64,000 nucleotides of DNA, taken from Rhodococcus coprophilus NBRC 100603 (GTDB taxonomy: Bacteria > Actinomycetota > Actinomycetes > Mycobacteriales > Mycobacteriaceae). How positions within the stretch are numbered: the first letter of the stretch is position 1; each line of letters begins with the position of its first letter. The notes beneath the pieces were generated by a model, which was given only the letters and a program-made list of their open reading frames with translations, was not told the origin of the DNA and searched no databases. The translations under genes and the position numbers were made by a program. Below, piece by piece: positions 26,152 to 35,159 of the stretch. The stretch covers positions 372,001 to 436,000 of the forward strand of contig NZ_BDAM01000003.1 in NCBI RefSeq assembly GCF_001895045.1, given 5' to 3'.

Positions 26152-27666
26152 GTGAACCAGTACATCGCCGCGTTCGACCAGGGCACCACGTCGAGCCGGT
26201 GCATCATCTTCGACCACGACGGACACATCGTCGCCGTCGCGCAGAAGGAGCACCGGCAGTTCTTCCCGCAGGCCGGCTGGGTGGAGCACGATCCCGAGGA
26301 ACTGTGGCTCAACACTCGCGAGGTGGGTGCGGCGGCTCTCGCCAAGGCTGATGTGCGACGGCAGGACATCGCGGCGATCGGCATCACGAATCAACGTGAG
26401 ACGACCGTCGTGTGGGACCGCGAGACCGGCAAGGCGGTGTACAACGCGATCGTCTGGCAGGACACGCGGACCGACCGGCTCGTCGAGGAACTCGCGGGCG
26501 ACGCAGGTGTGGACCGGTACCGCGAGGTGACGGGTCTTCCGTTGTCGACCTATTTCGCGGGTCCGAAGGTGCGATGGATCCTCGACAACGTCGAAGGCGC
26601 CCGGGAGAAGGCCGCCGCCGGGAAACTTCTCTTCGGCACCATCGACAGCTGGCTCGTGTGGAAATTGACGGGCGGGGCCGGTGAGGACGGACACGGACCG
26701 GGAGTCCACATCACCGATGTCACCAACGCGTCGCGGACGATGCTGATGAACCTCGAGACGTTGCAATGGGATCCGGAAATCTGCTCGGAGTTCGGCATTC
26801 CCGCCTCCATGCTCCCCGAGATCCGGAGTTCGTCCGAGGTCTACGGACACGCTCGCGAACGCGGCCCGTTCGCCGGCGTCCCCATCGCCGGCATCCTCGG
26901 CGACCAGCAAGCAGCAACCTTCGGCCAGGCGTGCCTTTCCCCCGGGGAGGCCAAGAACACCTACGGCACAGGAAACTTCCTTCTCCTGAACACCGGTTCG
27001 ACGCCGGTCCGCAGCGAACACGGACTGCTGACGACCGTGTGTTACCGCATCGGGGACCGGCCGGCGGTCTACGCGCTGGAAGGGTCGGTGGCGGTCACGG
27101 GTTCGCTCGTCCAGTGGCTGCGCGACAACCTCGGAATGCTGAGGACGGCCGCCGAGATCGAGGATCTCGCCGCGTCCGTTCCCGACAACGGCGGGGCCTA
27201 CATCGTGCCGGCGTTCTCGGGCCTGTTCGCGCCGCGCTGGCGGCCCGACGCGCGCGGTGTGATCGCGGGCCTGACGCGGTTCGTCGAGAAGGGACACCTG
27301 GCACGAGCAGCCCTCGAGGCGACCGCCTATCAGACCCGTGAGGTCATCGATGCGATGTACGCCGATTCCGGTGTCGAACTGCACACGTTGAAGGTGGACG
27401 GGGGCATGGTCGTGAACGAGTTGCTCATGCAGTTCCAGGCAGACATCCTCGGCGTGCCGGTCGTGCGACCGGTGGTCGCCGAAACCACCGCGCTCGGGGC
27501 GGCATACGCAGCCGGCCTCGCCGTGGGGTACTGGAGCGGCGAGGACGACATCCGACGCAACTGGGAAGCCCAGAAGACCTGGGAGCCGACGATGGAACAC
27601 GACGACCGCGAGCGTCTGTTCTCGGAGTGGAAGAAGGCGGTCGAACGCACCTACGACTGGGCTTGA
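26152..27666 (+). CDS. glpK: glycerol kinase
   Basis: 504 residues from a GTG with GAGGA 9 nt upstream. FGGY-kinase features: [10 protein letters not shown] at 7-16, the [12 protein letters not shown] region, [21 protein letters not shown], and the C-terminal signature [18 protein letters not shown]. It phosphorylates glycerol to glycerol-3-phosphate with ATP. No glpF facilitator is found in the window. Confidence 0.96.
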   Translation: MNQYIAAFDQGTTSSRCIIFDHDGHIVAVAQKEHRQFFPQAGWVEHDPEELWLNTREVGAAALAKADVRRQDIAAIGITNQRETTVVWDRETGKAVYNAIVWQDTRTDRLVEELAGDAGVDRYREVTGLPLSTYFAGPKVRWILDNVEGAREKAAAGKLLFGTIDSWLVWKLTGGAGEDGHGPGVHITDVTNASRTMLMNLETLQWDPEICSEFGIPASMLPEIRSSSEVYGHARERGPFAGVPIAGILGDQQAATFGQACLSPGEAKNTYGTGNFLLLNTGSTPVRSEHGLLTTVCYRIGDRPAVYALEGSVAVTGSLVQWLRDNLGMLRTAAEIEDLAASVPDNGGAYIVPAFSGLFAPRWRPDARGVIAGLTRFVEKGHLARAALEATAYQTREVIDAMYADSGVELHTLKVDGGMVVNELLMQFQADILGVPVVRPVVAETTALGAAYAAGLAVGYWSGEDDIRRNWEAQKTWEPTMEHDDRERLFSEWKKAVERTYDWA

Positions 27667-27689
27667 CCACACCGCGTCCTCTCGGTCGG

Positions 27690-28727
27690 TCACTCCCGCT
27701 CGGCGTCACGCCAGAATTCGGGAAGTCTGACGGCCAGAAAGTCTTTCGCTTGCATAGGAAGCGAATGCGTGGTGTCCGGCACGATATCGACCGTCGCCTT
27801 CGGGAGACGGCGGGCCCGCTCGGCGGCAGACGCACCTCCGGCAAGCGAATCTCGTTCTGCAATAGCGACGTACGTGGGCATCACCAGCGAACTCAGCGCG
27901 ACGTCGTTCAACGGTGACGGGGTCGGGAGCTGCGCCGAGAAGTGTTCCGAAGCGGCGGCGATCATCTTTGCCATATCGTCGTTCGGGTCGAACTCGGCGC
28001 CTCCCACCTTTCCGAGTGCGGTGTTGTGCCAGCTCTCGGGCAGGAACGGGATGGTCGAGACCATCGTCCAGGCGAGCATTCGCACCGGCGGGTACGCAAA
28101 GGTGAACACGGGCTCGAGAAGCGTCAACGAGCGGACGCGCTCGGGGAACCGGTGGGCGTAGGCCGCCGCGCTCGCGCCGCCGAACGAATGACCGACAACG
28201 TGAGCGCCCTCGGGTGCGAGTTCGTCGAGCACCTCGGAAATCCACAGTGCCTGCTGCTCGGTCGAGGACAGCGGAACATTCTGGATCGACAAACCGGCAT
28301 CGCCGAGCGCGTCGAACGCGAGCACACGGCGGTGAGGCAGGAACGTCCCGAGGTTCTCCGCCCACATCGGAACACCCGAAGACATGCCGGGGATCAGGAC
28401 GACCGGAACTGCACTATCCGCCCCGACCGAGAACCATTCGTACACGCGTACCGATCCGAATCGAGTCGCGATGTCGCGGGTCGCGGTCGGCGGGGGAAGA
28501 GCAGACATCGCCCGGTCGTAGGCCTCGACATAGATTTCGCGTCCCTCGGCGTCTCGAAAGTGGCCGACGCCCGGAGCACCGATGAAGAACTGCCAGATCC
28601 CCACCACACCCACGGCGGACAGCACGACAACCAGCGCCACCCCGGTGCGGCGCAGCCATCGGTGAGGGCTGCGGCCGCGTCGTGGAACATCCGGCCGGAC
28701 GTCCGCGCTGTTCGTGCGTTCGCTCAT
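27690..28727 (-). CDS. membrane-anchored alpha/beta hydrolase
   Basis: 345 residues. A basic N terminus and one membrane helix (about 29-48) anchor the protein, leaving the hydrolase domain outside the cytoplasm. Nucleophile Ser181 is in GHSFGG, the oxyanion loop is LIPGMSSG and the catalytic His lies in PDTTHSLPMQ near the end. The substrate is unknown. It is divergent from a TetR gene across 62 nt holding a 24-bp palindrome, so TetR control is likely. Confidence 0.85.
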   Translation of the reverse strand: MSERTNSADVRPDVPRRGRSPHRWLRRTGVALVVVLSAVGVVGIWQFFIGAPGVGHFRDAEGREIYVEAYDRAMSALPPPTATRDIATRFGSVRVYEWFSVGADSAVPVVLIPGMSSGVPMWAENLGTFLPHRRVLAFDALGDAGLSIQNVPLSSTEQQALWISEVLDELAPEGAHVVGHSFGGASAAAYAHRFPERVRSLTLLEPVFTFAYPPVRMLAWTMVSTIPFLPESWHNTALGKVGGAEFDPNDDMAKMIAAASEHFSAQLPTPSPLNDVALSSLVMPTYVAIAERDSLAGGASAAERARRLPKATVDIVPDTTHSLPMQAKDFLAVRLPEFWRDAERE

Positions 28728-28756
28728 GAGGTATCCCGAGGACGACGATTCGAGTT

Positions 28757-28780
28757 TTTACAGTATACGCATATTGTAAA
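28757..28780. promoter_or_regulatory. 24-bp operator palindrome between hydrolase and tetR
   Basis: Left half TTTACAGTATAC and right half GCATATTGTAAA match as an inverted repeat at 10 of 12 positions. It overlaps TAAAGT (28777-28782), a -10 box 7 nt before the tetR ATG, and, on the other strand, TATACT (28762-28767), a -10 box for the hydrolase. One bound dimer would block both genes. The AT-rich block is striking in this GC-rich region. Confidence 0.75.
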
Positions 28781-28789
28781 GTTCCCGGT

Positions 28790-29431
28790 ATGCCGAAGGT
28801 TGTCGATCACGCGCGACGTCGCAGGGAAATCGTGTGGGCTCTGTGGGCCGTCATCCACGAACGAGGCATCGACGGCGTGACCTTTCGGACGGTCGCAGCC
28901 GAGGCGGGCGTCTCGATCGGCCGAATTCAGCACTACTTCGAGTCGAAAGAACACTTGATCCGGTGCGGTGCGGAGGAAATCGTGGCCGGCGCCGAGCAGT
29001 CCTACCGCGAGGGCGACTCGCACACCGACCCTCGTGCAGCGCTCGATACTCTCCTGACGCAACCTGTTCCGACGACCGTCCCGTCCCTCATCGGCGCCTC
29101 GGTCTGGTACGCGTATCTGGCCCGCGCCGTGAGCGATCCGTGGATCCGGGGCTTCATGACGGACGCCTCACGGGGAACGGTCCGTGAGGCGGAGCGGCTT
29201 CTCGGTTGCGCCGGGTTCTCGGCACAACACGCGCGCGCCGGGGCGATGCGGTTGGTCGCTCTCAGCAACGGCGCCACGCAATCGGTGCTCATCGGCGCGA
29301 TGGATGCCGACGTCGCGAACCGCCTCATCACCCAGGAGATCGACCGGACGTTCGACGATACCGACGGACCGATCGCGTCTCGGACCGAGGCGGCCGAACG
29401 CACCTACGACCGAACCCACCCGGGTCGATAG
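28790..29431 (+). CDS. TetR-family regulator
   Basis: 213 residues from the ATG at 28790. HTH at about 29-50 (GVTFRTVAAEAGVSIGRIQ, then HYFESKEHLI), followed by a helical ligand domain including SVWYAYLARAVSDPWIRGF. It probably represses itself and the divergent hydrolase through the palindrome at 28757-28780, and would respond to a substrate of that hydrolase. Its 3' end overlaps the MerR gene by 28 nt in convergent orientation. Confidence 0.9.
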   Translation: MPKVVDHARRRREIVWALWAVIHERGIDGVTFRTVAAEAGVSIGRIQHYFESKEHLIRCGAEEIVAGAEQSYREGDSHTDPRAALDTLLTQPVPTTVPSLIGASVWYAYLARAVSDPWIRGFMTDASRGTVREAERLLGCAGFSAQHARAGAMRLVALSNGATQSVLIGAMDADVANRLITQEIDRTFDDTDGPIASRTEAAERTYDRTHPGR

Positions 29432-30240
29432 TCGTCGGGCACGAGATGCACGACGCGTGTGAGCATCTCGTCTTCCCCGACCTCCGCAGGGTCGGCGAGA
29501 TAGTACTCCCGCACAGCACCTTCCACAGGCACACCGTCGTCGGCGAGGCGCGCGAACAGGGCGTGGTAGGCGACCGGCAACAGTGCCGGCGCACCGGTGA
29601 AGTCCACTCCCGCGAAGACTCCCCCGGGCAGAGTCACGACCTCGGACCCGGTACCCGTATCGACCGGCGCGCCGGGTGCGATCTCCACGCCGACCCCGAA
29701 GGACACCTCGCCGTCGAGCGCGGCGGGGTAACGACCCACGACGGGAGCGGTCGTGTCCAGCCCGAGTCGGCGCGCCCGGGCGAGCACCGCCTCGATGGCC
29801 TCCGCCGCAGCGTGCTCGAGCGCCTCGGCTGCCGCGGTGGCCTCCCGCCACAACACCCTCCGGTCGGGAATGCGGTGCACGGCGACGGGCAGATCCGTCG
29901 CCACCGTAGCTCCGAGGGTGTCGACGAGCGCGAACGAACGTGCCGCCCGAGCGGCCTCACGTTCGATGCGGGCGCGTTCGGCAGCGAGTACTTCGCTCCC
30001 CCGCGTCGGATCGTGCAGGATCACCCGGATCGCAGCGATCGAGACGTCGGCGCGGCGCAGCAGCCCGATCCGCAGTGCCGTGGCCAACTGCGCGGGTGTG
30101 TAGAACCGGTAGCCGGTGCCCGGATCGACCCGGGCAGGCACCAGCAGACCTTCGCGGTCGTAGTAGCGCAGCGCCTTGATCGTCAGCCGTGCGGCGCGCG
30201 CGAATTCGCCGATGCTCATCCAGCGCACCGGTTCGGTCAT
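29404..30240 (-). CDS. MerR-family regulator with GyrI-like effector domain
   Basis: 278 residues. The MerR winged HTH is at the N terminus (MSIGEFARAARLTIKALRYY, then LVPARVDPGTGYRFY), a coiled dimerisation helix follows (residues 75-110), and the C-terminal 150 residues look like the GyrI-like drug-binding fold. Such proteins activate genes in response to small hydrophobic compounds. Its ATG overlaps the stop of the VOC gene (ATGA), so both are one operon. Confidence 0.88.
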   Translation of the reverse strand: MTEPVRWMSIGEFARAARLTIKALRYYDREGLLVPARVDPGTGYRFYTPAQLATALRIGLLRRADVSIAAIRVILHDPTRGSEVLAAERARIEREAARAARSFALVDTLGATVATDLPVAVHRIPDRRVLWREATAAAEALEHAAAEAIEAVLARARRLGLDTTAPVVGRYPAALDGEVSFGVGVEIAPGAPVDTGTGSEVVTLPGGVFAGVDFTGAPALLPVAYHALFARLADDGVPVEGAVREYYLADPAEVGEDEMLTRVVHLVPDDYRPGWVRS

Positions 30241-30662
30241 CGAGCCCCGCCGGTGACCGCAGCGCTCTCGGTGATCTCCGCCGCGTACGGGATGACAGTG
30301 ATCACGTCCACCAGCAGCCCATCGGGGTCGGTCGTCATGAAGTGCCGCTGGCCGAAGACCTCGTCCCGCAGCGGTGACACGACGGGCAGTCCCGCCTCGA
30401 CCGCCCCGGCGTAGAGCCGATCGACGTCGTCGACCTCGACCGAGACGAGTACGCCCGCCGGCGTCGTGCGGAACCCCACGGGCACGGTGTGGTGCCCCTG
30501 TTCCAGGATCCCCAGCTGCACGACGTCGTTGCCGGGCGCCTGCAGTTGCACGTACCAACCGCTGTCGAAGACGACCGTGAGTTCGAGCAGTCCGGAGTAG
30601 AAGTCGCGGCTGCGCGCCACGTCGCGGGCAGGGATAACGGGAAAGATGCTGTTCGTTGTCAT
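30237..30662 (-). CDS. glyoxalase/VOC-family protein
   Basis: 141 residues from the ATG at 30662, with AGGAAAGAGG upstream. Two beta-alpha-beta-beta-beta modules of the vicinal oxygen chelate fold: FPVIPARDVARSRDFYSGLL first, then VDRLYAGAVEAGLPV and the FMTTDPDGLLVDVI ending. Metal ligands of true glyoxalase I are incomplete, so a binding or resistance protein (bleomycin-resistance-like) is as likely as an enzyme. It is translationally coupled to the MerR regulator. Confidence 0.85.
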   Translation of the reverse strand: MTTNSIFPVIPARDVARSRDFYSGLLELTVVFDSGWYVQLQAPGNDVVQLGILEQGHHTVPVGFRTTPAGVLVSVEVDDVDRLYAGAVEAGLPVVSPLRDEVFGQRHFMTTDPDGLLVDVITVIPYAAEITESAAVTGGAR

Positions 30663-30700
30663 GCACCCACCCTCTTTCCTCCCCCGAGGGGGGAGTCAAG

Positions 30701-30730
30701 CCCCGCGCACGGACGTGACGCCGCGCGGGG
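30701..30730 (-). terminator. terminator after lpdA
   Basis: CCCCGCGC (30701-30708) pairs with GCGCGGGG (30723-30730) around a 14-nt loop, immediately after the lpdA stop on the minus strand and before the VOC gene. Confidence 0.55.
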
Positions 30731-30731
30731 A

Positions 30732-32129
30732 TCAGTCCAGGTCGTCGTGGCGCATGAGCTGGCGCGCCGCTTCCGTCACCGAACCGCTCAACGACGGGTA
30801 CACCGCGAACGTCTGCGCGAGATCCGACACGCTGAGATTGTTCTGCACCGCGAGCGCGATCGGCAGGATCAGCTCGGATGCGGTCGGAGCAACGACGACG
30901 CCACCGATCACGACGCCTGTCGCGGGCCGGCAGAAGATCTTCACGAAACCGCGGCGCACACCCGACATCTTGGCTCGCGGGTTGGTGTTGAGCGGGAGCA
31001 TGACCGTACGAGCGGGTACTTCCCCGGCGTCGATCGTGGCCTGGCTCACGCCCACGGCTGCGATCTCGGGACGGGTGAAGACCGCTGCCGCAACGGTCTT
31101 GAGCTTGATCGGGCTGACGCCCTCACCGAGCGCGTGGTACATCGCGATGCGGCCCTGCATCGCGGCGACCGAGGCCAGCGGCAGCAGACCCGAGCAGTCA
31201 CCGGCGGCGTAGATCCCGGGAACCGCGGTGCGCGACACGCGGTCGACGGGAAGGAAGCCCCCGCGGTCCAGTTCGAGGCCGACCTTGTCGAGTCCGAGAC
31301 CCTGTGTGTTGGGGACGGAACCGACGGTCATCAGCGCGTGGCTGCCCTCGACGATCCTGCCGTCGGCGAGCAGTACCCGGACGCCCTTCTCGGTGCGCTC
31401 GACGGCGTCGGCGCGGGCGTGCTTGACGAGGGTGACTCCCCGTTCTGCCAGGACGTCCTCGAGCACGAGCGCCGCGTCCTCGTCTTCGTGCGGCAACACG
31501 CGGTCGCGGCTCGAGACGAGTGTGACGTGCACTCCGGCCTCGGTGTACGCGGAGACGAACTCGGCACCGGTGACGCCCGACCCCACGACCACCAGTTCTT
31601 CGGGCAGCGTGTCGAGGTCGTACAACTGACGCCAGGTGAGGATGCGCTCGCCGTCCGGTTCGGCTCCCGGCAGGATTCGCGGGCTCGCGCCGGTCGCGAT
31701 CAGCACCACGTCGGCGTCGAACACCTTCTCTTCGCCGGTGTGGAGGTTCGCACGGACCTTGTGCGCGGCCATGCCCGGCCGGCTGTCGATGAGTTCGCCG
31801 CGTCCCGAGTACAGATTCACCCCGGCGGCCTCGAGCTTGGTGCGGATGTCGGACGACTGCGCACGGGCGAGACTCTTGACACGTTCGTGTACCTGCGGCA
31901 GCGCGACGCTGGCGCCTTCGAGTTCGATGCCGAGGTCCTCGGCGCGGCGCATGTCGGTGCGGATGCCGGTCGAGGCGATGAAGGTCTTGGAGGGGACGCA
32001 GTCGAACAGAACGCATGCGCCGCCGATTCCGTCCGAATCGATCAGTGACACCGATGCGCCGTATTGCGATGCGACCAGCGCGGCCTCGTATCCCGCGGGG
32101 CCGCCGCCGATGATGACGATCCGGGTCAT
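30732..32129 (-). CDS. lpdA: NAD(P)H quinone reductase / dihydrolipoamide dehydrogenase-like LpdA
   Basis: 465 residues from the ATG at 32129, with AGAGGAGA upstream. Rossmann GGGPAG at 8-13, a second nucleotide site VVGSGVTGAEFV, and the dimerisation domain ending in EAARQLMRHDDLD, as in M. tuberculosis LpdA (Rv3303c). That protein is a quinone reductase, not a lipoamide dehydrogenase. Here both redox cysteines are present (Cys39 and Cys44 in CVLFDC), whereas the M. tuberculosis protein, as I recall, lacks the first. The C-terminal active-site His-Glu pair of true lipoamide dehydrogenases is replaced (AVYPSLSG). Confidence 0.92.
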   Translation of the reverse strand: MTRIVIIGGGPAGYEAALVASQYGASVSLIDSDGIGGACVLFDCVPSKTFIASTGIRTDMRRAEDLGIELEGASVALPQVHERVKSLARAQSSDIRTKLEAAGVNLYSGRGELIDSRPGMAAHKVRANLHTGEEKVFDADVVLIATGASPRILPGAEPDGERILTWRQLYDLDTLPEELVVVGSGVTGAEFVSAYTEAGVHVTLVSSRDRVLPHEDEDAALVLEDVLAERGVTLVKHARADAVERTEKGVRVLLADGRIVEGSHALMTVGSVPNTQGLGLDKVGLELDRGGFLPVDRVSRTAVPGIYAAGDCSGLLPLASVAAMQGRIAMYHALGEGVSPIKLKTVAAAVFTRPEIAAVGVSQATIDAGEVPARTVMLPLNTNPRAKMSGVRRGFVKIFCRPATGVVIGGVVVAPTASELILPIALAVQNNLSVSDLAQTFAVYPSLSGSVTEAARQLMRHDDLD

Positions 32130-32296
32130 GGTTCTCCTCTGTATCGATTCCGAAGGGTTGTCGGGGGTCACGCAAAACGCACGCTGGGGTGTGCAGGCGT
32201 CCCCGACAACGCTATGCCACGACCACGTCGACTCGCATACGGACCTGGTAATGCAGGCGACGAGTGCCCCTGATCTTGCGTCGGGCGGTGACCCGT

Positions 32297-32302
32297 TAGC
32301 CT
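32297..32302 (+). promoter_or_regulatory. -10 box for GGCT-fold gene, leaderless start
   Basis: TAGCCT is followed by 7 nt and the GTG at 32310; TTGCGT (32276-32281) could be the -35 at a short 15-nt spacing. This supports the GTG over the ATG 6 nt earlier. Confidence 0.45.
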
Positions 32303-32309
32303 TATGCTC

Positions 32310-32780
32310 GTGCCGATCTACGCCGCCTACGGGTCCAACATGCATCCCGAGCAGATGCTGAAGCGCTGCCCGCACTCCCCGATGGCCGGGACGGGTTGGC
32401 TGCACGGCTGGCGGCTGACGTTCGCGGGCGCCGACATCGGCTGGGAGGGTGCCCTCGCGACGGTGGTCGAAGATCCGGCGTCGAAGGTTTTCATCGTCCT
32501 GTACGACGTCACCGAGGACGACGAACGCAGCCTCGACAGCTGGGAAGGCGCGGAGCTCGGATTCCACCGAAAGATCCGGGTGCGCGTCGACACGGGTGAC
32601 GGACCGGTCCTCGCGTGGCTGTATGTCGTCGACGGCTACGAGGGCGGCCTCCCGTCCGCGCGCTATCTGGGCGTGATGGCCGACGCCGCCGAGATCGCCG
32701 GAGCGCCCGCCGACTACGTGCGGGATCTGCGCACCCGCAACAGCCGCAACGTCGGCCCCGGGCGCCCGGACAGCTTCTAG
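32310..32780 (+). CDS. gamma-glutamylcyclotransferase-fold protein
   Basis: 156 residues from the GTG at 32310 (an in-frame ATG at 32304 is the alternative). YAAYGSNM near the N terminus is the GGCT/AIG2 substrate loop, and the catalytic acid is probably the Glu in SWEGAELGFHRK. The family cyclises gamma-glutamyl groups to 5-oxoproline, though the substrate here is unknown. It equals Rv3304 in position and size, between lpdA and amiA1. Confidence 0.87.
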   Translation: MPIYAAYGSNMHPEQMLKRCPHSPMAGTGWLHGWRLTFAGADIGWEGALATVVEDPASKVFIVLYDVTEDDERSLDSWEGAELGFHRKIRVRVDTGDGPVLAWLYVVDGYEGGLPSARYLGVMADAAEIAGAPADYVRDLRTRNSRNVGPGRPDSF

Positions 32781-32795
32781 ACTCGACCGGGCGGT

Positions 32796-33953
32796 CTATC
32801 CGACGCCCAGCACCAGATTCGTCATCACCCGGACACCCACGGGCAGGGCTCGCTCGTCGAGATCGAAGCCCGGCTGGTGGATGTCGAGCTGAGGTCCGGT
32901 GCCCGACCACACGCCGAGACGGCCCATCGCGCCGGGCACATGCTCGAGATACCACGAGAAGTCTTCCCCGCCACCGGATTGCGGAGTATCGGACAGGGCG
33001 TCGGGCCCGACCGGGCGGATCGCATCCTCGAACATGCGCGCCGAGACGTCGTCGTTGACGACGGGCGGTACACCGCGCAGATAGTTCAGCTGGTAGCGGA
33101 CCCCGGTCGGAGCGAGAAGCCCGTGCACGATTTCCCGCACCATCGGTTCGAGCAGTTGCCAGGTCGCGTGGTCGCCGGTGCGTACGGTGCCGGCGAGCAT
33201 GCCGGTGCGAGGAATAGCGTTGGGCGCCTTGCCGGCACTGACGGTGCCCCACACCATGACGGTGCCGGTGCGCGGGTCGATGCGACGACTGAGCAATCCC
33301 GGCAGCCCGGTGATCACAGCACCCAGGCCGTAGACGAGGTCGCTGGTGAGATGCGGGCGCGAGGTGTGGCCGCCCGGCGAGTCCAGGACGAGTTCGACGG
33401 TGTCGGCGGCGGAGGTGATCGCGCCGACGCGCATCCCGACCTTGCCCGCTTCGAGGCGCGGGTCGCAGTGCAGCGCGAAGATGCGCGAGACCCCGTCCAG
33501 GCCCCCGGCGGCGACGACGTCGAGGGCGCCGCCGGGCATCACTTCCTCGGCGGGCTGGAACACCAGTCGTACACCGATCGGCAGTTCGGGCAACGACGCG
33601 AGCGCGAGCCCGGCGCCGAGAAGGACCGTGGTGTGCGCGTCGTGACCACACGCGTGGGAGACACCCGGCACGGTCGACGCGAACGGCAGGCCGGTCATCT
33701 CCTGGAGCGGCAGAGCGTCCATGTCGGCGCGCAACGCGATACGCGGCCCGTCCGCCGGGCCGAGGTCGCAGATCAGGCCGGTCCCGCGGGGCAGGACCTT
33801 CGGGACGAGGCCGGCGGCCGTCAGGTGTGCCGCGACGAACTCCGTGGTGGCGTACTCGTGCCGCGCGAGCTCCGGATTGGCGTGCAGGTGCCGACGCCAC
33901 GCCACCAGATCCTCGGTGTGCGCACCGAGCCACTTCTCCACATACGGATTCAT
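32796..33953 (-). CDS. amiA1: M20 amidohydrolase AmiA1-like
   Basis: 385 residues from the ATG at 33953, which overlaps the amiB1 stop (ATGA). M20 peptidase/amidohydrolase motifs: RADMDALP at 75-82, HACGHDAH at 100-107, FQPAEEVMPGG, and the metal-binding GGGEDFSWYLEHVPG near the C terminus. Such enzymes split N-acyl amino acids or aminoacyl amides using two metal ions. Coupled to amiB1 as in Rv3305c-Rv3306c; the natural substrate is not known. Confidence 0.9.
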   Translation of the reverse strand: MNPYVEKWLGAHTEDLVAWRRHLHANPELARHEYATTEFVAAHLTAAGLVPKVLPRGTGLICDLGPADGPRIALRADMDALPLQEMTGLPFASTVPGVSHACGHDAHTTVLLGAGLALASLPELPIGVRLVFQPAEEVMPGGALDVVAAGGLDGVSRIFALHCDPRLEAGKVGMRVGAITSAADTVELVLDSPGGHTSRPHLTSDLVYGLGAVITGLPGLLSRRIDPRTGTVMVWGTVSAGKAPNAIPRTGMLAGTVRTGDHATWQLLEPMVREIVHGLLAPTGVRYQLNYLRGVPPVVNDDVSARMFEDAIRPVGPDALSDTPQSGGGEDFSWYLEHVPGAMGRLGVWSGTGPQLDIHQPGFDLDERALPVGVRVMTNLVLGVG

Positions 33954-35110
33954 CGGCGCTCGACCCCTTCGAGCAGGCGGCCGCGCTGGAACGGATCGGC
34001 GGCGGCGCGTGCAGCGGTAGCGGCGAGAGCGCGCGCGCCGTCCACGACGGCCCGGTCGGCCGACTCGGTGACGCATGCCGCAGCGAACGCTTCCTGATGC
34101 GTCACGGCCCCACCGGAGTCCAATCCGATGACCGGGTGGATTCCTGGCATCACGTTCGTCACGTTTCCCATGTCGGTACTGCCCAGCGGGCGCGATCCTT
34201 CCTCTTCGGCGGGCAACGGCGTGCGCCCGAGCCCGATGATCTCCTCACGATATGCCTGCACGAGCCAGGGGTCGGGGGTGAGTTCCGTGTATTGCGGCGA
34301 GACCGTCCGAATTCGGTGCGTACAGCCGGTTGCGAGAGCCCCGGCGGCGAAACAACCCTCCGCTCGCCTCTCGAGGTCCTCGAGCAGATCGGCCGAGGTC
34401 GCTCGCAGGTAATACAGAAGCTCCGTGTGGCTCGGCACGATGTTGGGGGCGGCGCCCCCGTAGCCGACGATGCCATGGATCTGCTGCCCCGGATGCAGGT
34501 GCTGACGCAGCAGACCGACCGCGACCTGCGCGACGGTCGCGGCGTCGGCCGCGTTCCGTCCGTATTCGGGAGCCGCCGACGCGTGGGCCTCCCGGCCCAG
34601 GTAGTCCACAGCGATGTCGGAGAGTGCGAGCGAGGTCGCACCCGTAATGTCGATCGGCCCGGGATGAACCATCATCGCGGCGCCGACGTCGTCGAACGCT
34701 CCCCGTTCGAGCATGAGTACCTTGCCGCCACCGGTTTCCTCGGCGGGCGTTCCGATCACCCGGACGGTGACGCCGAGGTCGTCGGCTAGAGCGGCCAGAC
34801 CGATCCCCGCGCCGACTGCGGACGCAGCGATGATGTTGTGCCCGCACGCATGTCCGATGCCGGGGAGCGCGTCGTACTCGGCGCAGAACGCGAGCACCAG
34901 GTCACCGCTACCGAACCGGGCGTCGAAGGCGGTCGGCAGGTCTGCGATGCCGGTGCGCACCTCGAAACCGCTGCCGCGCAGCACGTCGACGATCTTCGCG
35001 GCGCTGCGGTGTTCCTCGAACGCGAGCTCGGGCTCGGCGTGGATCGAATGCGACAGCGAGATCAAGGTGTCGGTAGCAGCCTCGATCGCGCTGTCGGCAT
35101 TAATCGTCAC
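33950..35110 (-). CDS. amiB1: M20 amidohydrolase AmiB1-like
   Basis: 386 residues from a GTG at 35110. It carries CAEYDALPGIGHACGHN at 76-92, GTPAEETGGGK with the catalytic Glu, and GSTDMGNVT instead of GGEDF near the end, which marks the p-aminobenzoyl-glutamate-hydrolase-like branch of M20. Cytoplasmic. It lies first in the amiB1-amiA1 operon, 49 nt after the enoyl-CoA hydratase-like gene on the same strand. Confidence 0.9.
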   Translation of the reverse strand: MTINADSAIEAATDTLISLSHSIHAEPELAFEEHRSAAKIVDVLRGSGFEVRTGIADLPTAFDARFGSGDLVLAFCAEYDALPGIGHACGHNIIAASAVGAGIGLAALADDLGVTVRVIGTPAEETGGGKVLMLERGAFDDVGAAMMVHPGPIDITGATSLALSDIAVDYLGREAHASAAPEYGRNAADAATVAQVAVGLLRQHLHPGQQIHGIVGYGGAAPNIVPSHTELLYYLRATSADLLEDLERRAEGCFAAGALATGCTHRIRTVSPQYTELTPDPWLVQAYREEIIGLGRTPLPAEEEGSRPLGSTDMGNVTNVMPGIHPVIGLDSGGAVTHQEAFAAACVTESADRAVVDGARALAATAARAAADPFQRGRLLEGVERR

Positions 35111-35159
35111 GCCATCCAGTCTGTCATGCCGGACCTCCCCGACGGATCCGGCGGCAGCG

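Noticed and set aside
30679-30695. CTCCCCC/GGGGGGAG repeat near the VOC gene start
   Set aside because: On the coding strand it overlaps the purine-rich ribosome binding region; the symmetry is low in complexity and probably incidental.
30489-32048. A 519-codon open frame antisense to lpdA
   Set aside because: No family features, and lpdA on the other strand is unambiguous.
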